DNA of 57,493 nt, taken from NCBI GenBank assembly GCA_029552065.1, contig JAKPEG010000067.1, forward strand, positions 1 to 57,493. The letters run 5' to 3'. This DNA comes from Actinomycetes bacterium (GTDB lineage: Bacteria > Actinomycetota > Actinomycetes > Actinomycetales > Dermatophilaceae). Both the position numbers and the translations under genes were made by a program. The notes below the pieces were generated by a model, which saw only the letters and a program-made list of their open reading frames with translations, was not told the origin of the DNA and made no database searches. The number at the start of each line of letters is the position of its first letter. Within the stretch, counting starts at the first letter, position 1. Positions 44,090-53,036 of the stretch are shown in pieces.

Positions 44090-44869
44090 GTGAGCACGCC
44101 GACATCGCCGGGGACCCCCGAGGACTCTCCCCGGCCCGCCGGGCGGCCGTCCCCGGGACGGATGCGGGTGGGCATCCTCGGGGTGGGCCGCGCCGGTGCG
44201 GTGCTCGGAGCGGCCCTCGCCCGGGCCGGTCATCCGGTCGTCGCCGTGTCGGCCGTGAGCGACGCCTCGCACGAACGCGCGGCGCGGCTGCTGCCCGGTG
44301 CGCGGATCCTCGAGGACCTCGACGTGGTCGCCGAGGCCGATCTCGTCCTGTTCGGGGTGCCGGAGGAGACCCTCGCGCCCCTGCTCGCCGGGCTCGCCGC
44401 GGCGGGCGCCTTCCACCCCGGCCAGGTGCTCGTCCACGTGAGCGCCCGGCAGGGGATCGGCGTCTTCGAGCCGGTCGCGGCCGCCCACGACGTGTTGCCG
44501 CTCGCCCTGCATCCCGCGTTGGCCCTCGCCGGCCGCGCCGAGGACGTCGAGCGACTCTCCGGGACCGCTTTCGCGGTGACCACCCTCAAGTCCCTCCGTC
44601 CGCTCGGCGAGGCGCTCGTCCTCGAGATGGGCGGGGAACCCGTCTGGGTCGAGGAGGAGGACCGACCCGCGTATGCCGCCGCGCTCGCCGCCGTCCGCGA
44701 CGGGCTCGAGGGTGTGCTCGGTGCCGCTTCCCGGGTGCTCGCCGACTGCGGCTTCGCCGATCCCGGGCACACCTTGGGCCCGCTGGTGGCGAGCACCGTC
44801 GACGGGGTGTTCCGGAGTAGCGTGACCCGCGACCCGGCCGGAGCGACAGAGCCCGAGGAGCACCCGTGA
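44090..44869 (+). CDS. Rossmann-like / DUF2520 protein
   Basis: 259 residues. N-terminal Rossmann domain (VGILGVGRAGAVLGAALARA) and a C-terminal helical DUF2520 domain (LALHPALALAGR, GGEPVWVEEEDRPAYAAAL). It is related to ketopantoate- and pyrroline-carboxylate-reductase-like proteins and sits next to panC in many Actinobacteria; panC is missing here. Reaction unknown. GTG at 44090; ATG at 44162 would start right at the Rossmann strand. The stop overlaps the nadB start. Confidence 0.8.
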   Translation: MSTPTSPGTPEDSPRPAGRPSPGRMRVGILGVGRAGAVLGAALARAGHPVVAVSAVSDASHERAARLLPGARILEDLDVVAEADLVLFGVPEETLAPLLAGLAAAGAFHPGQVLVHVSARQGIGVFEPVAAAHDVLPLALHPALALAGRAEDVERLSGTAFAVTTLKSLRPLGEALVLEMGGEPVWVEEEDRPAYAAALAAVRDGLEGVLGAASRVLADCGFADPGHTLGPLVASTVDGVFRSSVTRDPAGATEPEEHP

Positions 44870-46560
44870 GCGTGTCCATCCGCATCCCGCGCTGGCTGGC
44901 CGCGCCCGCGCCCGGATGGACCACCTCGGCCGACGTCGTCGTCGTCGGGTCGGGCATCGCGGGCCTCACCGCTGCCCTGCGGCTGCGCGATCGGGGCGCG
45001 AGCGTGCTCCTCGTGACGAAGACCGTGCTCGAGGAGGGTTCGACGGCTTGGGCCCAGGGCGGGATCGCCGCGGCGATGGCCGACGAGGATTCCCCCGACC
45101 AGCATCTACGCGACACCCTCGTCGCCGGTGTGGGCCTGTGCGACGTCCCCGCGGTCACCGCCCTCGTCCACGAGGGGCCGGCGCGGGTGCGCGAACTCGT
45201 CCAGCTCGGCGCGGAGTTCGACCGGGGCAGCGACGGGGAGATCTCGCTCACGCGGGAGGGCGGGCACCACCGCGACCGGATCCTCCATGCGGGCGGCGAC
45301 GCGACCGGCAAGGAGATCTCGCGGGCGCTCATCGAGGCGCTGCACCGGGTGAAGGACGACCCCGGGATCGAGGTCATCGAGCACGCGCTCGTCGTCGACC
45401 TGCTCCAGGACGAGTCGGGGCGGGTATGCGGCGCGACCATCCACGTGATCGGCGAGGGCCAGATCGACGGAGTGGGGGCGGCCCACTGTCGAGCCGTCGT
45501 CCTGGCCACCGGCGGGCTGGGCCAGATCTACTCCTCGACGACCAACCCGCCGGTCGCGACCGGTGACGGCATGGCGATCGCCCTGCGGGCGGGAGCCGTG
45601 ATGGCCGACGTCGAGTTCGTCCAGTTCCACCCCACGGTGCTCTTCCTCGGCGACGACTCCACCGGCCAGCAGCCGCTCATCTCCGAGGCGGTCCGCGGCG
45701 AGGGGGCCTTCCTCGTCGACGTCCACGGGGTGCGCTTCATGCAGGGGCAGCACGAGCTCGCCGACCTCGCCCCCCGCGACGTCGTGTCCCGCGCGATCGT
45801 CCGACAGATGGCCGCGACCGGCACCGACCACGTCTTCCTCGACTGCCGCCACCTGGGCCGGGACTTCCTCGAACGCCGCTTCCCCTCGATCGTCGCCTCG
45901 TGCCGGGCCAACGGCTTCGACCCGGCCACCGAGCTCCTCCCGGTGGCCCCCGCCCAGCACTATGCGAGCGGGGGCGTGCGGACCGACCTCATGGGCCGGT
46001 CCTCGCTCGTCGGGCTCTATGCCTGCGGCGAGTGCTCGTGCACGGGCGTGCACGGAGCCAACCGGCTGGCCTCCAACTCGTTGCTCGAAGGACTCGTCTT
46101 CGCCCATCGGATCGCCGAGGACGTCGCCGACCGGTTCGCCCGGGGCGAGCTCGCCGCGGTCGCCGCCGTGCCCGTCCTCGCCCGGTCCGGGGCCACCGAC
46201 TCGGTGCTCCTGCGCTCGGCGCACCGCACCGCGATCCAGCACACGATGACCGACGGTGCCGGGGTCGTGCGCTCGGCCGACTCGCTCGCCGCCACTGCGG
46301 CCGACCTCGCCCGGCTCGCGGCCGGCGCCGACGGGGTCGAGGGCGGTCCCAAGTCGTGGCAGACGACCAACCTCCTGCACCTCGGCCAGGTCCTCACCCA
46401 CGTCGCGGCCCTGCGCGAGGAGACCCGTGGCGGCCATGTCCGCAGCGACTTCCCCGACCGCGACGACGCCCACTGGCTCGGCCATCTGCACGCGGTCCGC
46501 GGGGCCGACGGCATGGTCACCACCTCGTTCCAGCCCGCGCCCCCACAGGACCTCCGATGA
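44866..46560 (+). CDS. nadB: L-aspartate oxidase
   Basis: 564 residues. FAD-binding GSGIAGLTAALRL (28-40), STAWAQGGIAAA, the active-site HTAGGxGR-type block present here as GEISLTREGGHHRDR, EFVQFHPT and GLYACGECSCTGVHGANRLASNSLLEGLVF. It oxidises aspartate to iminoaspartate for NAD synthesis. GTG start coupled to the DUF2520 gene; its stop overlaps nadC. nadA, the next enzyme, is not in the window. Confidence 0.94.
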   Translation: MSVSIRIPRWLAAPAPGWTTSADVVVVGSGIAGLTAALRLRDRGASVLLVTKTVLEEGSTAWAQGGIAAAMADEDSPDQHLRDTLVAGVGLCDVPAVTALVHEGPARVRELVQLGAEFDRGSDGEISLTREGGHHRDRILHAGGDATGKEISRALIEALHRVKDDPGIEVIEHALVVDLLQDESGRVCGATIHVIGEGQIDGVGAAHCRAVVLATGGLGQIYSSTTNPPVATGDGMAIALRAGAVMADVEFVQFHPTVLFLGDDSTGQQPLISEAVRGEGAFLVDVHGVRFMQGQHELADLAPRDVVSRAIVRQMAATGTDHVFLDCRHLGRDFLERRFPSIVASCRANGFDPATELLPVAPAQHYASGGVRTDLMGRSSLVGLYACGECSCTGVHGANRLASNSLLEGLVFAHRIAEDVADRFARGELAAVAAVPVLARSGATDSVLLRSAHRTAIQHTMTDGAGVVRSADSLAATAADLARLAAGADGVEGGPKSWQTTNLLHLGQVLTHVAALREETRGGHVRSDFPDRDDAHWLGHLHAVRGADGMVTTSFQPAPPQDLR

Positions 46561-47453
46561 GCCGTGATGAACCGATGAGCACCGACCTCGCCTTCCCCGC
46601 CGCCGACGCCCGCGAACTCGTCCGGGTCGCCCTCGACGAGGACCTGGGCCCCCAGCACCGCGACGTGACCACCCTGGCGACCATCCCGGCCGACCAGGTG
46701 GCCACCGCCCACGTCGTCGCCCGGGCGGCCGGCGTCGTCGCCGGGGTGCCGGTGGTCGCCGAGGTCCTCGAGCAGGTCGCGCGGCTCATCGGCAGTCCGG
46801 CCCCCGAGGTCGAGCTGCTCGTCGCCGACGGCACGGCCGTCGTGCGGGGAGACGTGGTGGCCCGGGTGACCGGGCCGGTCCGGGTCATCCTCATCGGCGA
46901 GCGGACGATGCTCAACATCGTCTGCCGGCTCTCCGGGGTGGCCACGCATACGCGTCGGTGGGCGCAGCGGCTCGAGGGCACCGGCGCGATGGTCCTGGAC
47001 ACCCGCAAGACGACTCCGGGCATGCGCCATCTGGAGAAGTACGCCGTGCGGGCCGGGGGCGGCACGAACAAGCGGATGGGCCTCTACGACGTCGCGATGA
47101 TCAAGGACAATCACAAGATCGCGGCCGGCGGGGTGGGCGCGGCATACCGGATGGTGCGCGAGACCTTCCCCGACGCCGAGGTCGAGGTGGAGGTGACGAC
47201 GGTGGCCGAGGCGCTCGAGGTCTACGCCGTGGGCGCCCGATTCCTCATGTGCGACAACATGCCGATCGAGCTGCTCGCCGAGACCGTCGCCGTGCTCCGT
47301 GCGCAGGGGGAGCCGGTCGAGATCGAGGCCACCGGCGGACTCACCCTCGAGGTCGCCCGCGACTACGCCCTCACCGGGGTCGACTACCTCTCGGTCGGCG
47401 GGCTCACCCATTCGTCGCCGATCCTCGACCTGGCCCTCGACCTCGTCGACTGA
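46557..47453 (+). CDS. nadC: Nicotinate-nucleotide pyrophosphorylase (quinolinate phosphoribosyltransferase)
   Basis: 298 residues. DEDLGPQHRDVTT, ERTMLNIVCRLSGVAT, DTRKTTPGMRHLEKYAV and IKDNHKIAAGG are the family motifs for quinolinate and PRPP binding. Converts quinolinate to nicotinate mononucleotide. ATG at 46557 overlaps nadB (ATGA). The last 70 bases overlap the convergent ATPase gene. Confidence 0.95.
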   Translation: MSRDEPMSTDLAFPAADARELVRVALDEDLGPQHRDVTTLATIPADQVATAHVVARAAGVVAGVPVVAEVLEQVARLIGSPAPEVELLVADGTAVVRGDVVARVTGPVRVILIGERTMLNIVCRLSGVATHTRRWAQRLEGTGAMVLDTRKTTPGMRHLEKYAVRAGGGTNKRMGLYDVAMIKDNHKIAAGGVGAAYRMVRETFPDAEVEVEVTTVAEALEVYAVGARFLMCDNMPIELLAETVAVLRAQGEPVEIEATGGLTLEVARDYALTGVDYLSVGGLTHSSPILDLALDLVD

Positions 47454-48268
47454 TCGGCCCGATCGGGCGCGCCCGGCTCGGGGAGCAGGTGCCGCAGATA
47501 GCGCCGCGGGTCGGCGAGGAAGCGCCGCCAGTGGTCGACGGCGTCGAGCCGGTCCCAGGACGTCGGGCGCATCCCCCACGGACCCAGCTCGAGGATCCGC
47601 GCGCCCGGCAGCGCGGCCACGACCGGCGAGTGGGTGGCGAGCAGGACCTGGCAGCCGCGTCGTGCCGCGAGGTCGACGAGCTGCCCGACGAGGGTGAGTT
47701 GCGCCTCGAAGGCCAGCCCCGCCTCGGGCTCGTCGAGGACGAACAGGCCCGGACCGGCGAACCGGCGGGTGTCCAGCAGCGCCCGGAAGCTCTCCCCGTG
47801 ACTGAGCGTGTGGAACGAGGGGTCGTTCGTGTGCAGGCTGTCCGCCCGGCTGGCGTCGAGATAGCCGACGAGTCCGTGCAGGGTCTCGGCGCGCACGAAG
47901 TAGCCCCACCGGCTCCCACCCGGCCCGCGGACGAGCGTGAGGGCCTCGGACAGCGCCGACTCGCTCGGATAGGTCCGGTGCCGGGCGCCGGTCGAGCCGC
48001 CCTCGGGGGCGAGTCCGAAGGCCATGGCGATCGCCTCGACGAGGGTCGACTTGCCGCTGCCGTTGGCTCCGACGAGCACGGTCGACCGGCCCAGGTCCAG
48101 CCCCTCGCGCAGCAGCTGGGCGACGGCCGGCACGGCGACCGGCCACCGCCCGGCGGGCAGCGGCTCCGCTTGCGGGCAGACTTCGACCCGCCGCACCGGC
48201 AGCGGTTCGAACCGCGGGTCCGTGCGGCGAGGGTGAGCGGGCGGCATACCGGCTCGTCGGCGGGCCAT
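47384..48268 (-). CDS. SMC/RecF-like AAA family ATPase
   Basis: 294 residues. Walker A VGANGSGKST (67-76), ABC-type signature SHGESF and Walker B LFVLDEPEAGL followed by a His loop (LLATHSPVVAAL), in the COG3910 group of small predicted ATPases without a long coiled coil. Cellular role unknown; relatives accompany defence or repair genes but nothing adjacent links it to either. The 3' end overlaps nadC by 70 bases tail to tail. No ribosome-binding site is visible before the ATG at 48268; the ATG at 48247 is another option. Confidence 0.82.
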   Translation of the reverse strand: MARRRAGMPPAHPRRTDPRFEPLPVRRVEVCPQAEPLPAGRWPVAVPAVAQLLREGLDLGRSTVLVGANGSGKSTLVEAIAMAFGLAPEGGSTGARHRTYPSESALSEALTLVRGPGGSRWGYFVRAETLHGLVGYLDASRADSLHTNDPSFHTLSHGESFRALLDTRRFAGPGLFVLDEPEAGLAFEAQLTLVGQLVDLAARRGCQVLLATHSPVVAALPGARILELGPWGMRPTSWDRLDAVDHWRRFLADPRRYLRHLLPEPGAPDRADQSTRSRARSRIGDEWVSPPTER

Positions 48269-48358
48269 GCCGCGACGGTATGCCGTCCCGCCGACACCCG
48301 CAGTGCCGCCGACACTGGCGGACGGGACGGTCCGCGCACGTCGGTACCCTTGTCCCTC

Positions 48359-49900
48359 GTGACTGCGCAGCCCCCCGCCGACCAGACTGCCCCGCCGCCG
48401 GGCGACGCCCTCGTCGACCCGGCCGAGGTCGACGACCTCCCCGAGCAGCTCCGGATCCGCCGGGACAAGCGCGAGCGGCTCATCGAGAGCGGCCACGGCG
48501 CCTACCCGGTATGGGTGGAGCGGGCCCTGAGCCTCGCCGAGATCCGGGCCACCTGGGGCCACCTGCAGGCCGGCGAGGAGACCCAGGCGGTCGTGCGGAC
48601 CGCGGGCCGCGTGATGTACCAACGCAACACCGGCAAGCTGTGCTTCGCCACGCTCCAGGAGGGGGAGGGCACCCGGCTGCAGATCATGCTCAGCCTCGCC
48701 GAGGTGGGCGAGGCGGCGCTCGGTGACTGGAAGAGCCTCGTCGACCTGGGCGACCATGTCGCCGTCGAGGGCCGGGTGGTGAGCAGCAAGCGCGGCGAGC
48801 TGTCCATCATGGTGAGCTCGTGGCAGATGGCGAGCAAGGCCCTGCGTCCGATGCCCACCCTGCACAAGGACCTCTCGCCCGAGGCTCGGGTGCGCCGGCG
48901 CTATGCCGACCTCGTCGTGCGGCAGGAGGCCCGCGACATGGTCCGCACGCGCGCGCGGGCCCAGCGGGCGCTGCGCGAGGAACTGCACCGCCAGGGCTAC
49001 CTCGAGGTGGAGACCCCGGTGCTCCAGCTCGTCCACGGCGGGGCTGCGGCCCGGCCCTTCCACACCCACCTCAACGCCTTCGACCAGGCGATGACGCTGC
49101 GCATCGCGCTCGAGCTGCCGCTGAAGAAGGCGGTCGTCGGCGGGGTCGACCGGGTCTACGAGATGGGCCGGATCTTCCGCAACGAGGGGATCGACGCGAC
49201 CCATTCGGCGGAGTTCACCATGCTCGAGGCCTATCAGGCCTACGGCGACCAGACGACCATCGCGGCGCTCATCCGCGACCTCTACCTCGCCGTCGCCGAC
49301 GAGCTGGGCTCGCGGGTGGTCCAGACCCCGCGCGGGACCGTCGACCTGGGCGGCCCGTGGCGCTGGCTGCCGGTCTACCAGGCGGTGAGCGAGGCGGTCG
49401 GCGAGGCGGTCACCCCCGCGACGCCGCTCGCCACGCTCACCCGGTATGCCGCCCAGCAGGACATCGCGCTCGACCCGGCGTGGGGGGCGGACAAGGTCGT
49501 CCTCGAGCTGTTGTCCGAGCTCGTCGAGCCGCACCTGCTCCAGCCCACGTTCCTCTGCGACTACCCGGCGATCGCCCAGCCACTGGCCCGGCCGCACCGC
49601 TCGGAGCCCGGACTCATCGAGGCCTGGGACCTCATCATCGCCGGCGTCGAGCGCGGCACCGGCTTCTCGGAACTCATCGACCCGGTCATCCAGCGCGAGG
49701 TGCTCGTGGCCCAGTCGCTCAAGGCGGCCGGCGGCGACGAGGAGGCGATGGTGGTGGACGAGGACTTCCTCGCGGCGCTCGAGTTCGGTGCACCGCCGAT
49801 GGGCGGGCTGGGCCTCGGGATCGACCGGCTCGTCATGCTCTTCACCGGATCGAACATCCGGGAGACGATCCTGTTCCCCCTGCTCAAGCCCGAGGACTAG
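48359..49900 (+). CDS. lysS: Lysyl-tRNA synthetase, class II
   Basis: 513 residues. OB-fold anticodon domain (VRTAGRVMYQRNTGKLCFAT), class II motif 1 region ending LEVETPVLQ, motif 2 FRNEGIDATHSAEFTMLEAY and motif 3 GLGLGIDRLVMLFTG are intact, and the lysine-binding Glu and Tyr of MLEAY and the GFSEL segment remain. The stretch LNAFDQAMTLRIALEL differs from the near-universal NALDxxxYLRIAPEL in losing the Tyr and Pro. GTG start. The next gene begins three bases after the stop. Confidence 0.92.
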   Translation: MTAQPPADQTAPPPGDALVDPAEVDDLPEQLRIRRDKRERLIESGHGAYPVWVERALSLAEIRATWGHLQAGEETQAVVRTAGRVMYQRNTGKLCFATLQEGEGTRLQIMLSLAEVGEAALGDWKSLVDLGDHVAVEGRVVSSKRGELSIMVSSWQMASKALRPMPTLHKDLSPEARVRRRYADLVVRQEARDMVRTRARAQRALREELHRQGYLEVETPVLQLVHGGAAARPFHTHLNAFDQAMTLRIALELPLKKAVVGGVDRVYEMGRIFRNEGIDATHSAEFTMLEAYQAYGDQTTIAALIRDLYLAVADELGSRVVQTPRGTVDLGGPWRWLPVYQAVSEAVGEAVTPATPLATLTRYAAQQDIALDPAWGADKVVLELLSELVEPHLLQPTFLCDYPAIAQPLARPHRSEPGLIEAWDLIIAGVERGTGFSELIDPVIQREVLVAQSLKAAGGDEEAMVVDEDFLAALEFGAPPMGGLGLGIDRLVMLFTGSNIRETILFPLLKPED

Positions 49901-49902
49901 CC

Positions 49903-50172
49903 ATGTGGCAGACGATTTCGCCCTACCTCGCCGCTCTGCTGCCCACAGTCGGCATCCTCGTCATCGCCTATGTCGTCTTCAAGACGATCTTCGAAGCCGA
50001 CCGGCGGGAGCGACGCGCGGTCGCCCAGTGGGAGGCGGCGCACCCTCGCGCAGAGGCGGTGCCCGGTGCCGAGAGGCTCGGCGAACCGGGGTCCGGCGAG
50101 ACCTCGACGCCGCGGGCACGGGAGAACACCCGGGACGGGCTCGAGGAAGACAACGGCGAAGACCGGACCTAA
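49903..50172 (+). CDS. Small single-pass membrane protein between lysS and lsr2
   Basis: 89 residues. One N-terminal transmembrane helix (YLAALLPTVGILVIAYVVF, about 8-27), then a charged, Arg/Glu-rich cytoplasmic tail (FEADRRERRAVAQWE). Position and shape match an uncharacterised small protein often found between lysS and lsr2 in Actinobacteria. ATG at 49903, two bases after the lysS stop. Too short for a family call. Confidence 0.7.
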   Translation: MWQTISPYLAALLPTVGILVIAYVVFKTIFEADRRERRAVAQWEAAHPRAEAVPGAERLGEPGSGETSTPRARENTRDGLEEDNGEDRT

Positions 50173-50641
50173 GCGGCCCCGGAAGGCCCGAGCTATGGCG
50201 CCCCCCGAAGGCCGGTGTATGGTGCCGTCGACGGCCAGGACCAAGGTCCCGTCCGGCAGATTCCCGGATGTTTCCCGTCGGGTAATCCGTGGGAGCAGCG
50301 ATCCGCCTTGCCCGCGACCCTCCCGGCGCCCCCTGTCGACCATTCTGTCAGGGCCCTGACCGGCCAACTTGCCGACATAGTCGGCGACAAGACGGCTACG
50401 CCGGACGGCCAATAGAGAATTCCTTCGGCCAAGAAGCGCGGTTGTGGAAATGGCGCGGCTATCCCCCGTTCGGCCATTTCCCGTGTTATCGTTGACCCGG
50501 CGGGAGGGGAGACCCGCCGAGCTGTTCGGTCCGAGGACACTCGGGTTGGTCGGACCGTCGAAGAAACGACTCAACCGACCCATCTGTCGACGGCCGGACG
50601 ATCACGTCCGCACTCATCCATATCGAAACGGAGTTCACACC
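50173..50641. promoter_or_regulatory. 468-bp leader/promoter region of lsr2
   Basis: No gene. It contains a partial direct repeat (near 50176-50201 and 50202-50228), the perfect palindrome GTCAGGGCCCTGAC (50347-50360), a hairpin GCCGAC-ATA-GTCGGC (50371-50385), and an inverted repeat GAAATGGC (50447-50454) / GCCATTTC (50473-50480) in an AT-richer stretch. The lsr2 promoter is probably at about 50,440-50,500. Confidence 0.6.
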
Positions 50642-50965
50642 GTGGCCAAGCGTGTCCAGGTCGTCCTGGAAGACGACATCGACGGCAGCAGTGCCGACGA
50701 GACCCTCACCTTTGCTCTCGACGGCGCCTCGTACGAGATCGACCTTTCCGCATCCAACGCCGCCAAGCTGCGCGACCAGCTCGCCCCTTGGGTGGGCGCG
50801 GCTCAGCGCACGGGCGGTCGCAAGGTCACCGGGCGTCGCGCTTCGGGCGGTCGCCGCAACGTCGGCGTCGTCCGGGAGTGGGCCCGGTCCAACGGCCACA
50901 AGATCAGCGAGCGGGGCCGCGTCCCGGCGAGCGTCCAGGCCGCCTACGACAAGGCGCACGCCTGA
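50642..50965 (+). CDS. lsr2: Lsr2-type nucleoid-associated protein
   Basis: 107 residues. N-terminal oligomerisation domain (AKRVQVVLEDDIDGSSADE then LTFALDGASYEIDLS), a basic Gly/Arg linker and the C-terminal DNA-binding domain (VVREWARSNGHKISERGRVP) with the RGR motif at 91-93 that reads the AT-rich minor groove. It silences horizontally acquired DNA, the actinobacterial counterpart of H-NS. GTG start. Monocistronic with a long leader, so probably under its own control. Confidence 0.95.
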   Translation: MAKRVQVVLEDDIDGSSADETLTFALDGASYEIDLSASNAAKLRDQLAPWVGAAQRTGGRKVTGRRASGGRRNVGVVREWARSNGHKISERGRVPASVQAAYDKAHA

Positions 50966-51014
50966 TCGAAGTCCCACCGATCAGTCGCCGATCAGTCGGC
51001 GTTCAGTCGGTATT

Positions 51015-51048
51015 CGCGGGTCGGCCACCCTCGGGTGGCCGGCCCGCG
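51015..51048. terminator. Strong bidirectional hairpin between lsr2 and the LigD-polymerase gene
   Basis: 15-base arms 51015-51029 and 51034-51048 pair throughout (one T-G), with loop CTCG. No T run. Two or three CCGATCAGTCG-like words precede it (50978-51010). Confidence 0.75.
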
Positions 51049-51080
51049 GCATGCCCGGCCCGCACCGGATAGCCGGCCGG

Positions 51081-51977
51081 TCAGTGGGGGAGCAGCGCCG
51101 CCGCGAGGTCCCCGAACCGCTCCACCCGCCGCAGGGCCTGCTCCCAGGTCTCCTGGACCAGGCCGTCCTCGCGGGCCGCTCCCTCCTGCACCTCGGTCCA
51201 CCGTCGTGGGGTCGCGACGAACGGTGCCGCCTTCGCCCGCAGCGAATAGGGGCTGATCGTCGTCTTCGCGGCGGCGTTCTGACTCCAGTCGAGGAAAACC
51301 TTGCCCGGGCGCAGCGACTTGGTCATCCGCCAGACGACGAGTTCGGGCTGCGTCGCCGTGAGTTCCTGGGCCATCGCCTGGGTGAGCGCGCTCATGTCCT
51401 CGCTCGAATGGGAGCCCGGGAGGGCAGCATACACCTGCATGCCTTTGGAGCCGCTCGTGACGGGCACGGGGGTCAATCCGATCCGCTCGAGTCGTTCGCG
51501 CACGAGCAGTGCCACCTGGGAACATTCCCGCAGCCCCGCGCCGGGTCCGGGATCGAGGTCGACGACGAGGCGGTCGGGGGGCAGCGGCATACCGTCGGCG
51601 TCGACCTGCCATTGCGGCACGTGCAGTTCGAGCGAGGCGAGATTGACCAGATAGGTGAGGGCGTCCAGGCCGGTGACGAGCGGATAGGTGAGCGCATCGG
51701 AGGTCGTCCGCACGGTCACCCGAGGAAGCCAGGCCGGCGCGCCAGAGGGGAGGTTCTTCTCGAAGAAGCTCAGCCCCTCGACCCCCTCGGGGAACCGGAT
51801 CCGGGTGACCGGGCGACGGGCGAGATGGGGGAGCAGGACGGGCGCGATCCGGGCGTAATAGGCGAGCACCTCGCCCTTGGTCGTCTCGGTCGCGGGGAAG
51901 AGCACCTTGTCGAGGTTGCTCACGGCCAGCCGCCGACCGGCCACCTCGACGGTCACCTTAACCGGGTCCTCAGCCAT
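51081..51977 (-). CDS. LigD-type NHEJ polymerase/primase domain protein
   Basis: 298 residues, a stand-alone LigD polymerase (archaeo-eukaryotic primase fold). Motifs: SNLDKVLFPATETTKGEVLAY at the start, VNLASLELHVPQWQ, the catalytic acidic VVDLDPGPGAG, SGSKGMQVY and DWSQNAAAKTTISPYSLRAK. It fills in or adds nucleotides at broken ends in Ku-dependent repair. It ends facing lsr2; the ligase gene lies eight bases upstream in the same direction, so the two are co-transcribed. Confidence 0.92.
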   Translation of the reverse strand: MAEDPVKVTVEVAGRRLAVSNLDKVLFPATETTKGEVLAYYARIAPVLLPHLARRPVTRIRFPEGVEGLSFFEKNLPSGAPAWLPRVTVRTTSDALTYPLVTGLDALTYLVNLASLELHVPQWQVDADGMPLPPDRLVVDLDPGPGAGLRECSQVALLVRERLERIGLTPVPVTSGSKGMQVYAALPGSHSSEDMSALTQAMAQELTATQPELVVWRMTKSLRPGKVFLDWSQNAAAKTTISPYSLRAKAAPFVATPRRWTEVQEGAAREDGLVQETWEQALRRVERFGDLAAALLPH

Positions 51978-51985
51978 CGTCGTCC

Positions 51986-52963
51986 TCAGCCATCGTCGTC
52001 GGCCATGCTCGCCGGCAGGTCGCGGGGGTCGACGTCACCCGGGGTGAGGTCCGGTCGCAGGCAGCGGTATGCCGGTTGGCGCAGTCGGTGGGATGCGGTG
52101 AGTCCGAGCGACTCGACGTCGCAGACGAGCACGGGATGGACCCAGGTCGTGCCCTCGACGTCCTCGCGTGGCAGCTCGCCGGCGAAAGGGCAGTCCCCGG
52201 TCGCGAGCGGGCGCAGGTCGGCGAGCAGGGCTCGGGCGGCCGCGCCGGCCAGCCCGGACCCGACGCGCCCGAGGTAGCGCAGCCCCCCGACCCCCGGCAC
52301 GCCGACGAGCACCGCCCCCAGGCGCGCCGTGGCGTTTCCGGCTGCGTGGTCGGTCTCGGGGCGCCAGCCGCCGATGACGACCGACACCGAGTCTCGGTGC
52401 GGGAGTTTGACCCAGTCGGGGGACCGGACGCCCGCGGCATACCGCGAGGCCAGCCGCTTGCTCACGATCCCCTCGAGGCCCTGTTCGCGGGTGGCGGCCA
52501 GCAGGGCGGCCCCGTCGGTGAAGACCGGCGGCACCTGCCAGTGCGGTCCGGCGAGGTCGAGCCGTTCGAGGGTGGCGCGCCGGTCGGTGAACGACCGGGC
52601 GGTGAGGTCGACCCCATAGAGGCGCAACAGGTCGAAGACCATGAACGTCGCGGGTGACCGGGCCGCGAGCTGCGCCGCCCGCGCGGCCCCGGTGACGTGG
52701 AAGCGCTCGGCAAGGGCCGCGAACGACGGTATGCCGCCGCGCAGGACGACCAGCTCGCCGTCGAGGAGCATGTCCTCGAAGAGCTCACCGAGGCCGGCCA
52801 ACTCCGGGAAGGCGACGGTGAGGTCGCGCTCGGTCCGCGAGGTGAGGGTGACCCGACCCTCCGAGACGTCGGCGAGCACCCGCATCCCGTCCCACTTCAC
52901 CTCGTGCACCCAGTCCGGCCCGGTGGGCACCCGGGTGGTCGGCGTGGCGAGCATGGGACGCAT
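51986..52963 (-). CDS. ATP-dependent DNA ligase (NHEJ type)
   Basis: 325 residues. Nucleotidyltransferase motif I HEVKWDGMR with adenylated Lys23, MLLDGELVVL (motif III), FMVFDLLRLYG (IIIa), LEGIVSKRLASRY (IV) and WVKLPH (V), then an OB-fold. With the neighbouring polymerase and Ku it forms a split version of LigD; the phosphoesterase domain is not encoded here. ATG at 52963 (AGGA upstream) is preferred to the one at 52972. Confidence 0.92.
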   Translation of the reverse strand: MRPMLATPTTRVPTGPDWVHEVKWDGMRVLADVSEGRVTLTSRTERDLTVAFPELAGLGELFEDMLLDGELVVLRGGIPSFAALAERFHVTGAARAAQLAARSPATFMVFDLLRLYGVDLTARSFTDRRATLERLDLAGPHWQVPPVFTDGAALLAATREQGLEGIVSKRLASRYAAGVRSPDWVKLPHRDSVSVVIGGWRPETDHAAGNATARLGAVLVGVPGVGGLRYLGRVGSGLAGAAARALLADLRPLATGDCPFAGELPREDVEGTTWVHPVLVCDVESLGLTASHRLRQPAYRCLRPDLTPGDVDPRDLPASMADDDG

Positions 52964-53036
52964 GGTGCCCATCCTGGGGCCTCGCGGCCGCCTCAGGCTT
53001 GAGGATGTCCGGCGTGCCCGTGCAGATGGAGCCCGC

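Noticed and set aside
41462..44863. 1133-codon minus-strand frame spanning P450, methyltransferase and DUF2520 genes
   Set aside because: Shadow of three well supported genes; the translation is low-complexity Arg/Pro/Ala with no motifs.
50447..50480. 6C RNA or similar known actinobacterial small RNA
   Set aside because: Only one hairpin with a five-C run is present; the two C-rich hairpin pattern is missing.
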